From the NCBI GenBank assembly GCA_963758365.1, contig CAVWVB010000001.1, positions 2,790,001 to 2,854,000 of the forward strand: a stretch of 64,000 nt of DNA, in the 5' to 3' direction. A program made the position numbers and the translations under genes. The DNA is from Dokdonella_A sp963758365 (lineage in GTDB: Bacteria > Pseudomonadota > Gammaproteobacteria > Xanthomonadales > Rhodanobacteraceae). This document shows, piece after piece, positions 38,397-46,379 of this stretch (its first letter is position 1; each line of letters opens with the position of its first letter). The notes under the pieces were generated by a model. The model searched no databases. It was not told where the DNA came from and saw only the letters and a list, made by a program, of their open reading frames with translations.

Positions 38397-39641
38397 ATGC
38401 CCAACTCCAAGGTCGCGGTCAGCAGCCGCCTCGACGAGGTGCGCTACGACATCCGCGGCCCGCTCAGTCGGCGCGCACACGAACTCGAGGCCGCGGGCAC
38501 GCCGGTCCTGCGCCTCAATATCGGCAATCCGGGGCTGTTCGGCTTCCAGGTTCCGCAGCACCTGCGCGATGCGATCGCCACCGCGTTGCCCCGCAGCGAG
38601 GCGTACTGCCATCAGCAGGGGCTGCCCGAAGCCCGCGATGCTATCGCTGCGCAGCACGTTCGCCAGGGCGCGGCTGCGAGCATGCACAATGTGTTCATCG
38701 GCAACGGTGTCAGCGAGCTGATCGACCTTAGCCTGCGCGCGCTGCTCGAGCCGGGCGACGAAGTGCTCGTGCCCGCGCCGGACTATCCGCTGTGGACCGC
38801 CGCGACGCGCCTCAATGGTGGCTCCCCTGTGCATTACGACTGCCCGGCCGCGGGCGCGCATCTGCCCGATCCCGAGCAGATCGAGGCCCTGGTCACGCCG
38901 CGCACGCGCGCGCTGGTCATCATCAACCCGAACAATCCGACCGGCGCGATCTATCCGCGCGCGCTGCTCGAGGCGCTGGTCGCGCTCGCGGCGCGCCACG
39001 GCCTGATCCTGCTCTGCGACGAGATCTACGACAGCGTGCTGTACGACGGCGCGCGCTTCGAACCGCTCGCGCCCCTCGCGGGCGACGTGCCGTGCATCAG
39101 CTACGGCGGCCTGTCCAAGGTGCATCTCGCCTGCGGCTACCGCGTCGGCTGGCTTTCGGTAACCGGAGCGGCACGGCGCGTGCACGACCTGATCCGTGCG
39201 CTCGACCTGCTCGCGTCGCTGCGCCTGTGCAGCAACGTGACCGCGCAGTGGGCGATCAAGCCCGCGCTCGAGGGCGGCAACGAGATCGGTGCGCTGACCC
39301 GCCCCGGCGGACGTCTGCATGCGGCGCGCGAGGTCGTGCTCGCGCGCGTTGCAGCCAGCCGCTTCCTGACCCTGGTGCCGCCGCAGGCCGCGCTGTACGC
39401 GTTTCCGGGCGTCGATCCGCAGCGGTTCGCGAACTTCGATGATGCCGCGTTCGCACTCGAGCTGCTCGAGCACGAGCGCATCATCGTGGTACCCGGATCG
39501 AGCTTCAACATCGCGGCGCGCAACCACTTCCGGGTCACCCTGCTGCCCGAGCCCGCAGTACTCGACGAGGCGTTCGCACGCATCGAGCGGCAACTCGAAC
39601 GCAGTGCCGACCGCGTCGCACGCAAGCGCCGCGTCGCCTGA
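38397..39641 (+). CDS. alaA: PLP-dependent alanine/valine-pyruvate type aminotransferase
   Basis: A 414-residue class I aminotransferase matching AlaA (glutamate-pyruvate aminotransferase). The family start RLDEVRYDIRGP, the IINPNNPTGAIYP substrate motif (near residue 180), LLCDEIYDSVLYDG and the Schiff-base lysine in SYGGLSKVHLACGYRVGW (near 243) are all present, plus the C-terminal RVTLLPEPAVL. It would make alanine from pyruvate and glutamate. The ATG at 38397 is used because the conserved N-terminus begins there. It is divergent from rsgA and precedes an SGNH hydrolase gene. Confidence 0.93.
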   Translation: MPNSKVAVSSRLDEVRYDIRGPLSRRAHELEAAGTPVLRLNIGNPGLFGFQVPQHLRDAIATALPRSEAYCHQQGLPEARDAIAAQHVRQGAAASMHNVFIGNGVSELIDLSLRALLEPGDEVLVPAPDYPLWTAATRLNGGSPVHYDCPAAGAHLPDPEQIEALVTPRTRALVIINPNNPTGAIYPRALLEALVALAARHGLILLCDEIYDSVLYDGARFEPLAPLAGDVPCISYGGLSKVHLACGYRVGWLSVTGAARRVHDLIRALDLLASLRLCSNVTAQWAIKPALEGGNEIGALTRPGGRLHAAREVVLARVAASRFLTLVPPQAALYAFPGVDPQRFANFDDAAFALELLEHERIIVVPGSSFNIAARNHFRVTLLPEPAVLDEAFARIERQLERSADRVARKRRVA

Positions 39642-39673
39642 GCGGCCTGCGCCGCACACCTGCCAGCCGATCG

Positions 39674-40354
39674 ATGAACTCACCGCAGCCGCCCGCCCCG
39701 AGGTCGAACCCGAATCCGCGCAAGCCGGGCGGTTTCCTCGCACTCGGCGACTCCTACACGATCGGCGAAGGCGTCGCACCCGATCAATGCTGGCCCGCGC
39801 AACTCGTGCGTCGCCTCGCTGCGCAGGGCATCGCGATCGCCGATCCGACCCTCGTCGCCACGACCGGCTGGACCAGCGACGAACTGTGTGCCGCGCTCGA
39901 TGCGCGCGCACTCGCGCCGCCGTATGCGCTGGTCAGCCTGCTGATCGGCGTCAACGACCAGTACCGCGGGCACGCCATGGAACGCTATGCCGCCGGATTC
40001 GAAGCATTGCTCGCGCGCGCGATCGCGCTCGCAGGCAGGCGCGCAGGCGGCGTGCTCGTGATCTCGATCCCGGACTGGGGCGTGACCCGTTTCGCGCGCG
40101 AGAACGGCCATGATCCTATCGTGGTCGCGACCGCGATCGACGCGTTCAACGCGAGCGCCCTTGCGATCGCCGCGGCGCGCGGGGTCGCCTGCGTCGACGT
40201 GACTTCGATCTCGCGCGAGTGCGGCGACTCTGCCGCGATGCTGGTCGCGGACGGTCTGCACCCTTCCGCCGCGCAGTACGCCGAATGGACCGACCGCATC
40301 CTCGACGTTGCGCGCGACGTGTTGCGCACACCGCAACCGCCGGTCGCCGGATAG
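39674..40354 (+). CDS. SGNH/GDSL-type esterase
   Basis: A 226-residue hydrolase with the SGNH blocks in order: LALGDSYTIGEG (catalytic Ser near residue 26), TTGWTSDEL, LIGVNDQYRG (block III Asn) and ADGLHPSAAQYAEW with the catalytic Asp-x-x-His. No signal peptide is evident; the N-terminus is Pro/Asn-rich. It follows alaA by 32 bases on the same strand, so the two may share a transcript. The family acts on acyl esters; the particular substrate is unknown. Confidence 0.9.
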   Translation: MNSPQPPAPRSNPNPRKPGGFLALGDSYTIGEGVAPDQCWPAQLVRRLAAQGIAIADPTLVATTGWTSDELCAALDARALAPPYALVSLLIGVNDQYRGHAMERYAAGFEALLARAIALAGRRAGGVLVISIPDWGVTRFARENGHDPIVVATAIDAFNASALAIAAARGVACVDVTSISRECGDSAAMLVADGLHPSAAQYAEWTDRILDVARDVLRTPQPPVAG

Positions 40355-40543
40355 TCCGACGACCCTGGGCGATACCGCAGGGCGGCCCGGTCCGCCCGTG
40401 CGCCGTGGCGCAGATCACGAAACGGCGCGCCGGACGGTCGCCTTAACGTCCGTCGAACAATTGGGGTGGGGCGCTTTGCTACCGTCGCCGCTCCACGGGG
40501 GTTCGCAGCACGCCCTCCGGCGTCTCGACGAGGGTTCTGCGAC

Positions 40544-41161
40544 ATGCCAGGCATGCGAATGACGACCGCGCTGCTGCTCGTGTTGCTGGCGTCGCCCTGC
40601 ACCGGCGCGGTCGCGGCGAGCCGCGGCCGGCCCGACGTCGCGCGCTGGCTGCTCGGTTCCCCCGCGATGAACGCGCTGCCACCTGCGCCGATCGCGGACG
40701 CGGTGACCGCTTCGACGGACGGCGCCGCAGTGCCGACCACGACGACCGCCGCCGACGACGCGCCGAAAGTCGTCACGCGCCTGCGTCAGCTGCTCGCCGA
40801 TTTCTCGATGACCCTGCGCGACATCCGCTACCGCCGCGGCGGCCACGACCCGAAGACCGGCTTCGACTGCAGCGGCTTCGTGCGCTACGTGTTCCACCAC
40901 AGTGTCGGCGCCGACCTGCCGAACAACTCGGCCAGCCAGTTCCGGAGCGGCACCCGGGTCGCGCGCGGCGACATGCAGGTCGGCGACCTCGTGTTCTTCC
41001 GCACGCGCGGCAAGCGCGTCTCGCATGTCGGCATCTATCTCGGCGACGGCCGCTTCATCCATTCGCCCTCGACCGGCAAGCGCGTCAGCATCAGCCATCT
41101 CGACGAGGCCTACTGGTCGCGGCGCTTCGTCGGCGCGAAACGGCCCTCGGTGCTGACCTGA
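40544..41161 (+). CDS. Secreted NlpC/P60 (C40) peptidoglycan hydrolase
   Basis: A 205-residue exported cysteine peptidase. A signal peptide (MRMTTALLLVLLASPCTGAVAA) starts at the ATG or three codons later; GAGGG lies upstream. After a Pro/Thr-rich linker the catalytic domain has KTGFDCSGFVRYVF (nucleophile Cys near residue 110), RGDMQVGDLVFF and VSHVGIYLGDGRFIHSPS (catalytic His), the usual C40 order. It should cut peptide crosslinks in the cell wall. It converges with a low-GC small secreted-protein gene whose downstream frame overlaps its 3' end. Confidence 0.92.
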   Translation: MPGMRMTTALLLVLLASPCTGAVAASRGRPDVARWLLGSPAMNALPPAPIADAVTASTDGAAVPTTTTAADDAPKVVTRLRQLLADFSMTLRDIRYRRGGHDPKTGFDCSGFVRYVFHHSVGADLPNNSASQFRSGTRVARGDMQVGDLVFFRTRGKRVSHVGIYLGDGRFIHSPSTGKRVSISHLDEAYWSRRFVGAKRPSVLT

Positions 41162-41394
41162 TTAGCAGATCTGGCATCTCGATCGTTGGCTTCTCGCTTG
41201 GACTGAATCAGAACAGGAAGCAAAGACGCAAGAATGCGCGGATGACGACGCGACCATTCGCAAACCGCAAGAGCGATCGTACCAATCAGCAGCCCGAGCC
41301 AAATGAGACCATCTACGGGCACTGGATTGGGCGATTGCAACGCCCCACTCACATCAAACGGAATTATGGCCAAAGTATCGGTCTGAGAGATCAA
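41110..41394 (-). pseudogene. C-terminal half of a frameshifted surface-anchored protein
   Basis: This frame continues the upstream secreted protein after a one-frame change. TDTLAIIPFDVSGALQSPNP looks like the end of the ectodomain, and NPVPVDGLIWLGLLIGTIAL is followed by Trp-Ser-Arg-Arg-His, resembling an IPTL/VPTL-type C-terminal sorting or anchor helix with a basic tail. A run of about 40 further residues follows before the stop, overlapping the end of the convergent C40 hydrolase gene, so the natural stop may also have been lost. There is no ribosome binding site of its own. Confidence 0.55.
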
Positions 41395-41710
41395 TCTGCA
41401 ACGTATAGGCGCCTTGGGAATAAGTGCCTATGGAATCAGTGACCGTACCCACAGGCAGATTGCGGAGTTCAGGATTGTCGTAGTGCAGCGTGAAGTAGGT
41501 AATGCGAATCGTGTTTCCGTCCCGCGTGACGCGCGGATACGATGGCTGCGAAATAATCGCATCACACACCCCACCGTGCACATTGACCGAGACAGCTTCA
41601 TTCGCCCGGGGATGTAGAGGCGTGATGTACGGCGGGTCCCAGAACGCATTTGCGCTCTGCATCGAAAAAACGAGCAGGAGCAGCATCGGAGCAATGCGAA
41701 GCTTGAACAT
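41354..41710 (-). CDS. Small secreted protein, probably truncated by a frameshift
   Basis: A 118-residue exported protein. GGGAGAC sits 5 bases before the ATG at 41710, and a signal peptide (MFKLRIAPMLLLLVFSMQSANA) leads to FWDPPYITPLHPRANEAVSV and a short beta-rich domain with GTYSQGAYTLQIDLS. Similar Lysobacterales proteins continue to a C-terminal anchor helix, found here in the next frame, so this product likely ends early with an abnormal tail (DRYFGHNSV). The surrounding DNA is clearly richer in A/T than its neighbours, suggesting acquisition or relaxed selection. Function unknown. Confidence 0.65.
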   Translation of the reverse strand: MFKLRIAPMLLLLVFSMQSANAFWDPPYITPLHPRANEAVSVNVHGGVCDAIISQPSYPRVTRDGNTIRITYFTLHYDNPELRNLPVGTVTDSIGTYSQGAYTLQIDLSDRYFGHNSV

Positions 41711-41910
41711 GGTGTCTCCCAACCCCAAACTCTACCGACTGCAAACTGTAGCGACTGTATATGGGCATCAGCTTGCCCTTGAGCGTTTGTGCGACGCTCC
41801 AAATTGCCGATAAGGTTTTGCAACCTGCTCGGGCTTGACACAACCGTAACACCACCGACGTTTGCTGCCTTTTGCTGAGCGCGAACGATCTCAATCCGGA
41901 GCATCTTGCA

Positions 41911-42855
41911 GTGGACACCCGCCCGCTCGGCCGTTCCGGCCTCGAAGTCCAGCCGTTCGTGCTCGGCGGCAACGTGTTCGGCTGGAACCTCGATGCGGCC
42001 GCGTCATTCGCGGTGCTCGACGCATTCGTCGATGCGGGTTTCGACATGATCGACACTGCGGACGCTTACTCGGCCTGGGCCGAGGGCAACCGCGGCGGCG
42101 AGTCGGAAACGATCATCGGCGACTGGCTCGCGAAGAGCGGCCGACGCAAGGACGTGAAGATCGCGACCAAGGTCGCCAAGTGGTCCGCGCACCGCGGGCT
42201 TGCGCCCGCGACGATCCAGGCCGCGGCCGAGGATTCGCTGCGGCGCCTGCGCATCGACACGATCGACCTCTACTTCGCGCACGAGGACGACCCCGGCGTT
42301 CCGCTCGCGGACACGCTTGGCGCGTTCGCGCGCCTGATCGAACAGGGCAAGGTGCGCGCGATCGGCGCATCCAATTACAGTGCGGCGCGTTTTGCCGAGG
42401 CACTCGCGGTCAGCGCCGAACTCGACCTGCCGCGCTACGAGGTGCTGCAGCCCGAATACAACCTGGTCGCGCGCAAGGGCTACGAGACGGAGCTCGAGCC
42501 GCTCGTGCGCGAGGAAGAAGTCGGCGTGATCAGCTATTACGCGCTCGCGAGCGGGTTCCTGACCGGCAAGTACCGCAGCAGCGACGACCTCGGCAAGAGC
42601 AAGGCGCGTGCGAACGCGGTCGGCAAGTACCTGAACGGCCACGGCCTGCGCGTGCTCGCCGCGCTCGACGACGTGGCCCGCCGCCACGAGGCGACGCCGG
42701 CCCAGGTCGCACTGGCCTGGCTCATCGCGCGGCCCGGGATCACCGCGCCGATCGCGAGCGCGACCAGCGTCGCGCAGGTCGAGGAACTGGCCGGCGCGAC
42801 GCGCCTGGACCTGTCCGCCGCCGACATCGCGCGGCTCGATGCGACCGCGGGCTGA
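41911..42855 (+). CDS. Aldo/keto reductase
   Basis: A 314-residue (beta/alpha)8 NADPH oxidoreductase. The catalytic tetrad is visible: Asp and Tyr in MIDTADAYSAW (near residues 46-54), Lys in KIATKVAKWS (~85) and His in YFAHEDD (~128). IGASNYSAARF and the C-terminal IASATSVAQVEEL nucleotide-binding region are typical. GTG at 41911 with GGAG 9 bases upstream is preferred to a TTG 13 codons earlier. The protein resembles YajO/IolS-type reductases of small aldehydes or ketones; substrate is unknown. Confidence 0.92.
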   Translation: MDTRPLGRSGLEVQPFVLGGNVFGWNLDAAASFAVLDAFVDAGFDMIDTADAYSAWAEGNRGGESETIIGDWLAKSGRRKDVKIATKVAKWSAHRGLAPATIQAAAEDSLRRLRIDTIDLYFAHEDDPGVPLADTLGAFARLIEQGKVRAIGASNYSAARFAEALAVSAELDLPRYEVLQPEYNLVARKGYETELEPLVREEEVGVISYYALASGFLTGKYRSSDDLGKSKARANAVGKYLNGHGLRVLAALDDVARRHEATPAQVALAWLIARPGITAPIASATSVAQVEELAGATRLDLSAADIARLDATAG

Positions 42856-42944
42856 ACCAAGCGCATTGCCGCCCATGGGCTTGCCTGCACCGCGTTGCGT
42901 GCCCGGCCGGCGTATCATGGTCGTCTTTTCGCTCGGAACCGCCC

Positions 42945-43868
42945 ATGTCGCTCGCTCCCGCCACCCGCTCCCGCATCGAGTCACTGCTCTCCGGCCATCG
43001 CGTCGTGCTGTTCATGAAGGGGTCTCGCGGCGCTCCGCAATGCGGCTTCTCGGCTGCGACGACCGATCGGCTGGATACGCTGCTCGACGACTATGCAACC
43101 GTCGACGTGCTCGCGGACGAGGAAATCCGCGCGGGCATCAAGACGTTCGGCAACTGGCCGACGATTCCGCAGCTCTACGTCGACGGCGAACTGGTCGGCG
43201 GTGCGGACATCGTGCAGTCGATGTTCGATTCCGGTGAATTGCATCGCCTGCTCGGCGTGGCCGGACCGGATCGCACGCCACCGCAGATCCAGATCACCGA
43301 CGCGGCCGCGGCTCGGGTCGGCTCCGCGCTCGCCGAAGCCGGCGACGCGAGACTCTTTCTCGTGATCGACGCGCGCTTCCAGCCTCAGTTCCAGTTGCGC
43401 GAGGCCGGCGCGAACGATATCGTGACCGTCGCGAACGGCCTGGAGATTCGTTTCGACGTCGCCAGCGCGCCGCGCGCGCGCGATGCGCGCATCGACTGGA
43501 CCAGCACGCCGCATGGCGAGGGGCTCGCGATCTTCCTGCCCGCGGCACCGCAGGCTCTGAAGTCGCTCGACGTGCACGGTCTGAAGCGGCGTCTGGATGC
43601 GGGCGACATCATGGTGATCGACGTGCGTCCCGATCGCGAACGCGCGATCGCGCCGTTCGCGGGTGCCGAGATACTGACCCCGGACTCCCATACGCGTCTG
43701 ACCGCGCTGCCCAGGGACACCGCGCTCGCATTCATCTGCCATCACGGCAACGCGAGCCGCAGCGCGGCCGAACATTTCCGCGAACACGGCTTCACGAACC
43801 TGTGGAATGTCGAAGGCGGCATCGACGCGTGGGCGGCCGAGATCGATCCGTCGGTGCCGCGCTACTGA
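42945..43868 (+). CDS. Monothiol glutaredoxin fused to HesB-like and rhodanese domains
   Basis: A 307-residue three-part protein. Residues ~5-105 are a Grx4/GrxD-type monothiol glutaredoxin with CGFS at 33-36, WPTIPQLYVDGELVGG and a GADIV element. Residues ~110-200 resemble the A-type carrier (HesB/IscA) fold (ITDAAAARVGSALAEAGDAR) but lack all cluster cysteines. Residues ~205-307 are a rhodanese with Cys265 in the active loop CHHGNAS and the NVEGGIDAW end motif. Grx4 carries [2Fe-2S] clusters and rhodanese moves sulfane sulfur, so a role in Fe-S assembly or repair is likely. It follows the aldo/keto reductase gene by 89 bases. Confidence 0.9.
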   Translation: MSLAPATRSRIESLLSGHRVVLFMKGSRGAPQCGFSAATTDRLDTLLDDYATVDVLADEEIRAGIKTFGNWPTIPQLYVDGELVGGADIVQSMFDSGELHRLLGVAGPDRTPPQIQITDAAAARVGSALAEAGDARLFLVIDARFQPQFQLREAGANDIVTVANGLEIRFDVASAPRARDARIDWTSTPHGEGLAIFLPAAPQALKSLDVHGLKRRLDAGDIMVIDVRPDRERAIAPFAGAEILTPDSHTRLTALPRDTALAFICHHGNASRSAAEHFREHGFTNLWNVEGGIDAWAAEIDPSVPRY

Positions 43869-44022
43869 CGCACCTGCGCGATGGATTTCCCGGGCACGGC
43901 GATCCTTGGCTGCGTGGCGTGGATCGAGCCTGCCGGCGCGGTCGTCGATCAGTGACCAGGGCCACCCTGCGCAACCCTGTATCGAATGCGTGCGCCGTTG
44001 CGCGTGGCCCGCAGCGACACAT

Positions 44023-44808
44023 CTATTCGAGATCCTCCTCGAAGCGCAGGTGCTTGACGCTGCGCCCGTTGCGGCGCACGAGCTTGAGCGCCTCGATGCC
44101 GACGCGGATATGCGCCTCGACGAAATTCGCGGTGATCACGCGGTCGCTGGCTTCGGTCTTCACGCCCTCGGGAATCATCGGCTGATCGGAAACCAGAAGC
44201 AGCGCGCCGGTCGGGATGTGATTCGCGAATCCGGCCGCGAAGATCGTCGCGGTCTCCATGTCGATCGCCATGCAGCGCGTCTTGCGCAGGTATTCCTTGA
44301 ACGCCGCATCGTGCTCCCAGACGCGCCGGTTCGTGGTGAAGACCGTGCCGGTCCAGTAGTCGTGGCCGAGATCGCGGATCATCGTCGACACCGCGCGCTG
44401 CAGCTGGAACGCCGGCAACGCGGGCACCTCGGGCAGCAGGTAGTCGTTCGACGTGCCCTCGCCGCGAATTGCCGCGATCGGCAGCACCAGGTCGCCGAGC
44501 TGGTTCTTGCGCTTGAGTCCACCGCACTTGCCGAGGAACACGGCCGCTTTCGGAGCGATCGCCGAAAGCAGATCCATCGCCGTCGCCGCATTCGGGCTGC
44601 CCATGCCGAAATTGATCATCGTGATGCCGTCGGCAGTCGCGTTCGGCATCGGCCGGTCGCGGCCCCGCACGACCACTCCGTGCCACTCGGCGAACAGTTC
44701 GACATAGTGGCCGAAATTGGTCAGCAGAACGTGCGCGCCGAATCCGTCGAGCGGCGTGCCTGTATAGCGCGGCAACCAGTTGTTGACGATATCGGTCTTT
44801 TTCTTCAT
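44023..44808 (-). CDS. amn: AMP nucleosidase (short form)
   Basis: A 261-residue phosphorylase-fold enzyme that splits AMP to adenine and ribose 5-phosphate. Family sequences include NWLPRYTGTPLDGFG at the N-terminus, NFGMGSPNAATAMDLL, FLGKCGGLK (~95) and the DMETATIFAAGFAN segment (~190) with the catalytic region of nucleoside phosphorylases. It lacks the ~200-residue N-terminal regulatory domain of E. coli Amn (484), as in other short AMP nucleosidases. The start at 44808 is chosen because the conserved N-terminus begins there. It is divergent from the AraC-family gene. Confidence 0.9.
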   Translation of the reverse strand: MKKKTDIVNNWLPRYTGTPLDGFGAHVLLTNFGHYVELFAEWHGVVVRGRDRPMPNATADGITMINFGMGSPNAATAMDLLSAIAPKAAVFLGKCGGLKRKNQLGDLVLPIAAIRGEGTSNDYLLPEVPALPAFQLQRAVSTMIRDLGHDYWTGTVFTTNRRVWEHDAAFKEYLRKTRCMAIDMETATIFAAGFANHIPTGALLLVSDQPMIPEGVKTEASDRVITANFVEAHIRVGIEALKLVRRNGRSVKHLRFEEDLE

Positions 44809-44928
44809 GGGCGTGATCTTCGCAGCTTGCGAACGGGCCACGCAATCCACGAGGCGCCCGCGGACTGGCCACGCGTGCCGGGGCGCGCATAATTGCGCAA
44901 TCGGGCCGGCGCCGCGGGAGAGCGCTCC

Positions 44929-45800
44929 ATGCAGCAGGACGCGGATACGCAGTCGACGCTGTTCGTCCACGATTCAGTGCTCGGCCACTGGTCGGTCGCG
45001 ATGCGGCGCATTCATCCCGCGCTGCGCGGCACGGTGAGCCAGCTCTGGCTCGGTGCCGGGCGTGTCGCCTACCTGCGCGATCGTATCCTGCCGCGTGCGC
45101 ACAGTTACCTGCTGATCAATCTCGGACCACCGCAATACCTGGTGCTGGCCGGGCCGCCCGAGATGCGCCTCTTGTTCGACGACATCTGTACTCCGGAATC
45201 AGCGATCTGCCGATCGACACCGAGGCGCCGCACGGCAGCGCGCTGCTCGGGGTCGCGTTCGCCGCGGACGGCGCACGCGCGCTGCTGCCCGGACCGCTTT
45301 CGCGATTCGCCAACCACATCGGACCGCTTGCGGACTTCACCGCATCGGGCGGCCGCCGGCTGCGCGAGCGACTGCTTGAAACCACGGGTGCGGCGGCACG
45401 CCTCGCACTGGGCGAAGCATGGTTGCTCGATAACTGCGTTTCGGGTCGCGACGCGCACCCGCTCGTGCACTGGGCGACCCGGCGCATGGCGGCCAGCGGT
45501 GGCCGCCTGGGCACCGGCGAGCTCGCGCGCGATGCGGGCATCAGCCGCAAGCATCTGGCCGGGCTGTTCCGCGACCAGGTCGGCCTCGCGCCGAAGACGC
45601 TCGCGCGCATCCACCGCTTCCAGTGTGCGCTCGCGCGCGTGCAGGCCGGATGCAACCCCGACTGGTGCGAGCTCGCGCTGCACTGCGGCTACTACGACCA
45701 GTCGCACCTGATCCACGATTTCCGCCAGTTCACGGGCCTCGCGCCGACCGCATTCGCACGCCAGGCACGACCGGATCCCGGCAGCTTCGTGCTCAGGTGA
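44929..45800 (+). pseudogene. AraC-family regulator with a single-base frameshift
   Basis: The ATG at 44929 has GGGAG upstream. The first part (MQQDADTQSTLFVHDSVLGH to PPEMRLLFDDI) reads to about 45188, where one base appears to be missing: ATCTG-TACTCC instead of ATCTGG-TACTCC. In the next frame the protein continues as YSGISDLPIDTEAPHGSALL through to a complete AraC helix-turn-helix pair (ISRKHLAGLFRDQVGLAPKT and CGYYDQSHLIHDFRQFTGLA), ending at 45800. Full length would be about 290 residues. A single indel may be a sequencing error or a recent inactivation. The next gene, a DUF1761 protein, is its likely target or partner by position. Confidence 0.85.
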
Positions 45801-45869
45801 CATTTCTCCAAGACGGTCGAACCCGCGAGGCGCAGATTCATCCTGTCCACGCACACGAGGGAAAACGTC

Positions 45870-46268
45870 ATGCCGCAAGTCAACTTTCTGGCCATCGTCG
45901 TCGCCGCAGTCGTCGCATTCATTCTCGGCGGGCTGTGGTATTCACCCGTGCTGTTCGGCAAGGTCTGGCAGCGCGAGGTCGGTCTCAGCGACGAACAACT
46001 CAGGCGCGGCAACATGGCGAGCATCTTCGGTCTGTCCCTGCTCCTGAGCCTGATCGCAGCGTTCGTGTTCGCAATGTTCCTCGGGCCGCGTCCGCCGGTG
46101 CAGCTCGGTCTCGGCGCGGGCTTTGCGGCCGGCCTGTGCTGGGTCGCATCGAGCTTCGGCATCAACTACCTGTTCGCACGGCGCAGCCTCAGGCTGTTCC
46201 TGATCGACGGCGGCTACCACACCCTGCAGTTCACCGCGATCGGATTGATCCTCGCGCTCTGGCCCTGA
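45870..46268 (+). CDS. DUF1761 family membrane protein
   Basis: A 132-residue protein with four hydrophobic helices (near residues 5-28, 50-70, 78-98 and 112-130). The FILGGLWYSPVLFGKVWQRE motif at residues ~18-37 is characteristic of DUF1761, as is the FLIDGGYHTLQFTAIGLIL end. GAGGGA precedes the ATG. The function of the family is unknown; it lies directly after the AraC-type regulator gene. Confidence 0.9.
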   Translation: MPQVNFLAIVVAAVVAFILGGLWYSPVLFGKVWQREVGLSDEQLRRGNMASIFGLSLLLSLIAAFVFAMFLGPRPPVQLGLGAGFAAGLCWVASSFGINYLFARRSLRLFLIDGGYHTLQFTAIGLILALWP

Positions 46269-46379
46269 AACGCCGCGACTCCGGGCCCGCGATCGCGTCG
46301 AGCGCGGCCGCGCGGCCCGTATTCACCAACCAGCACGAACGCGCACGGCATACTCTGCGCTCCGAACGGAGGACGCGCC

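Noticed and set aside
41428..41904. Leftward frame upstream of the small secreted protein
   Set aside because: Runs out of frame through the secreted-protein gene, whose signal peptide and ribosome binding site are much better supported.
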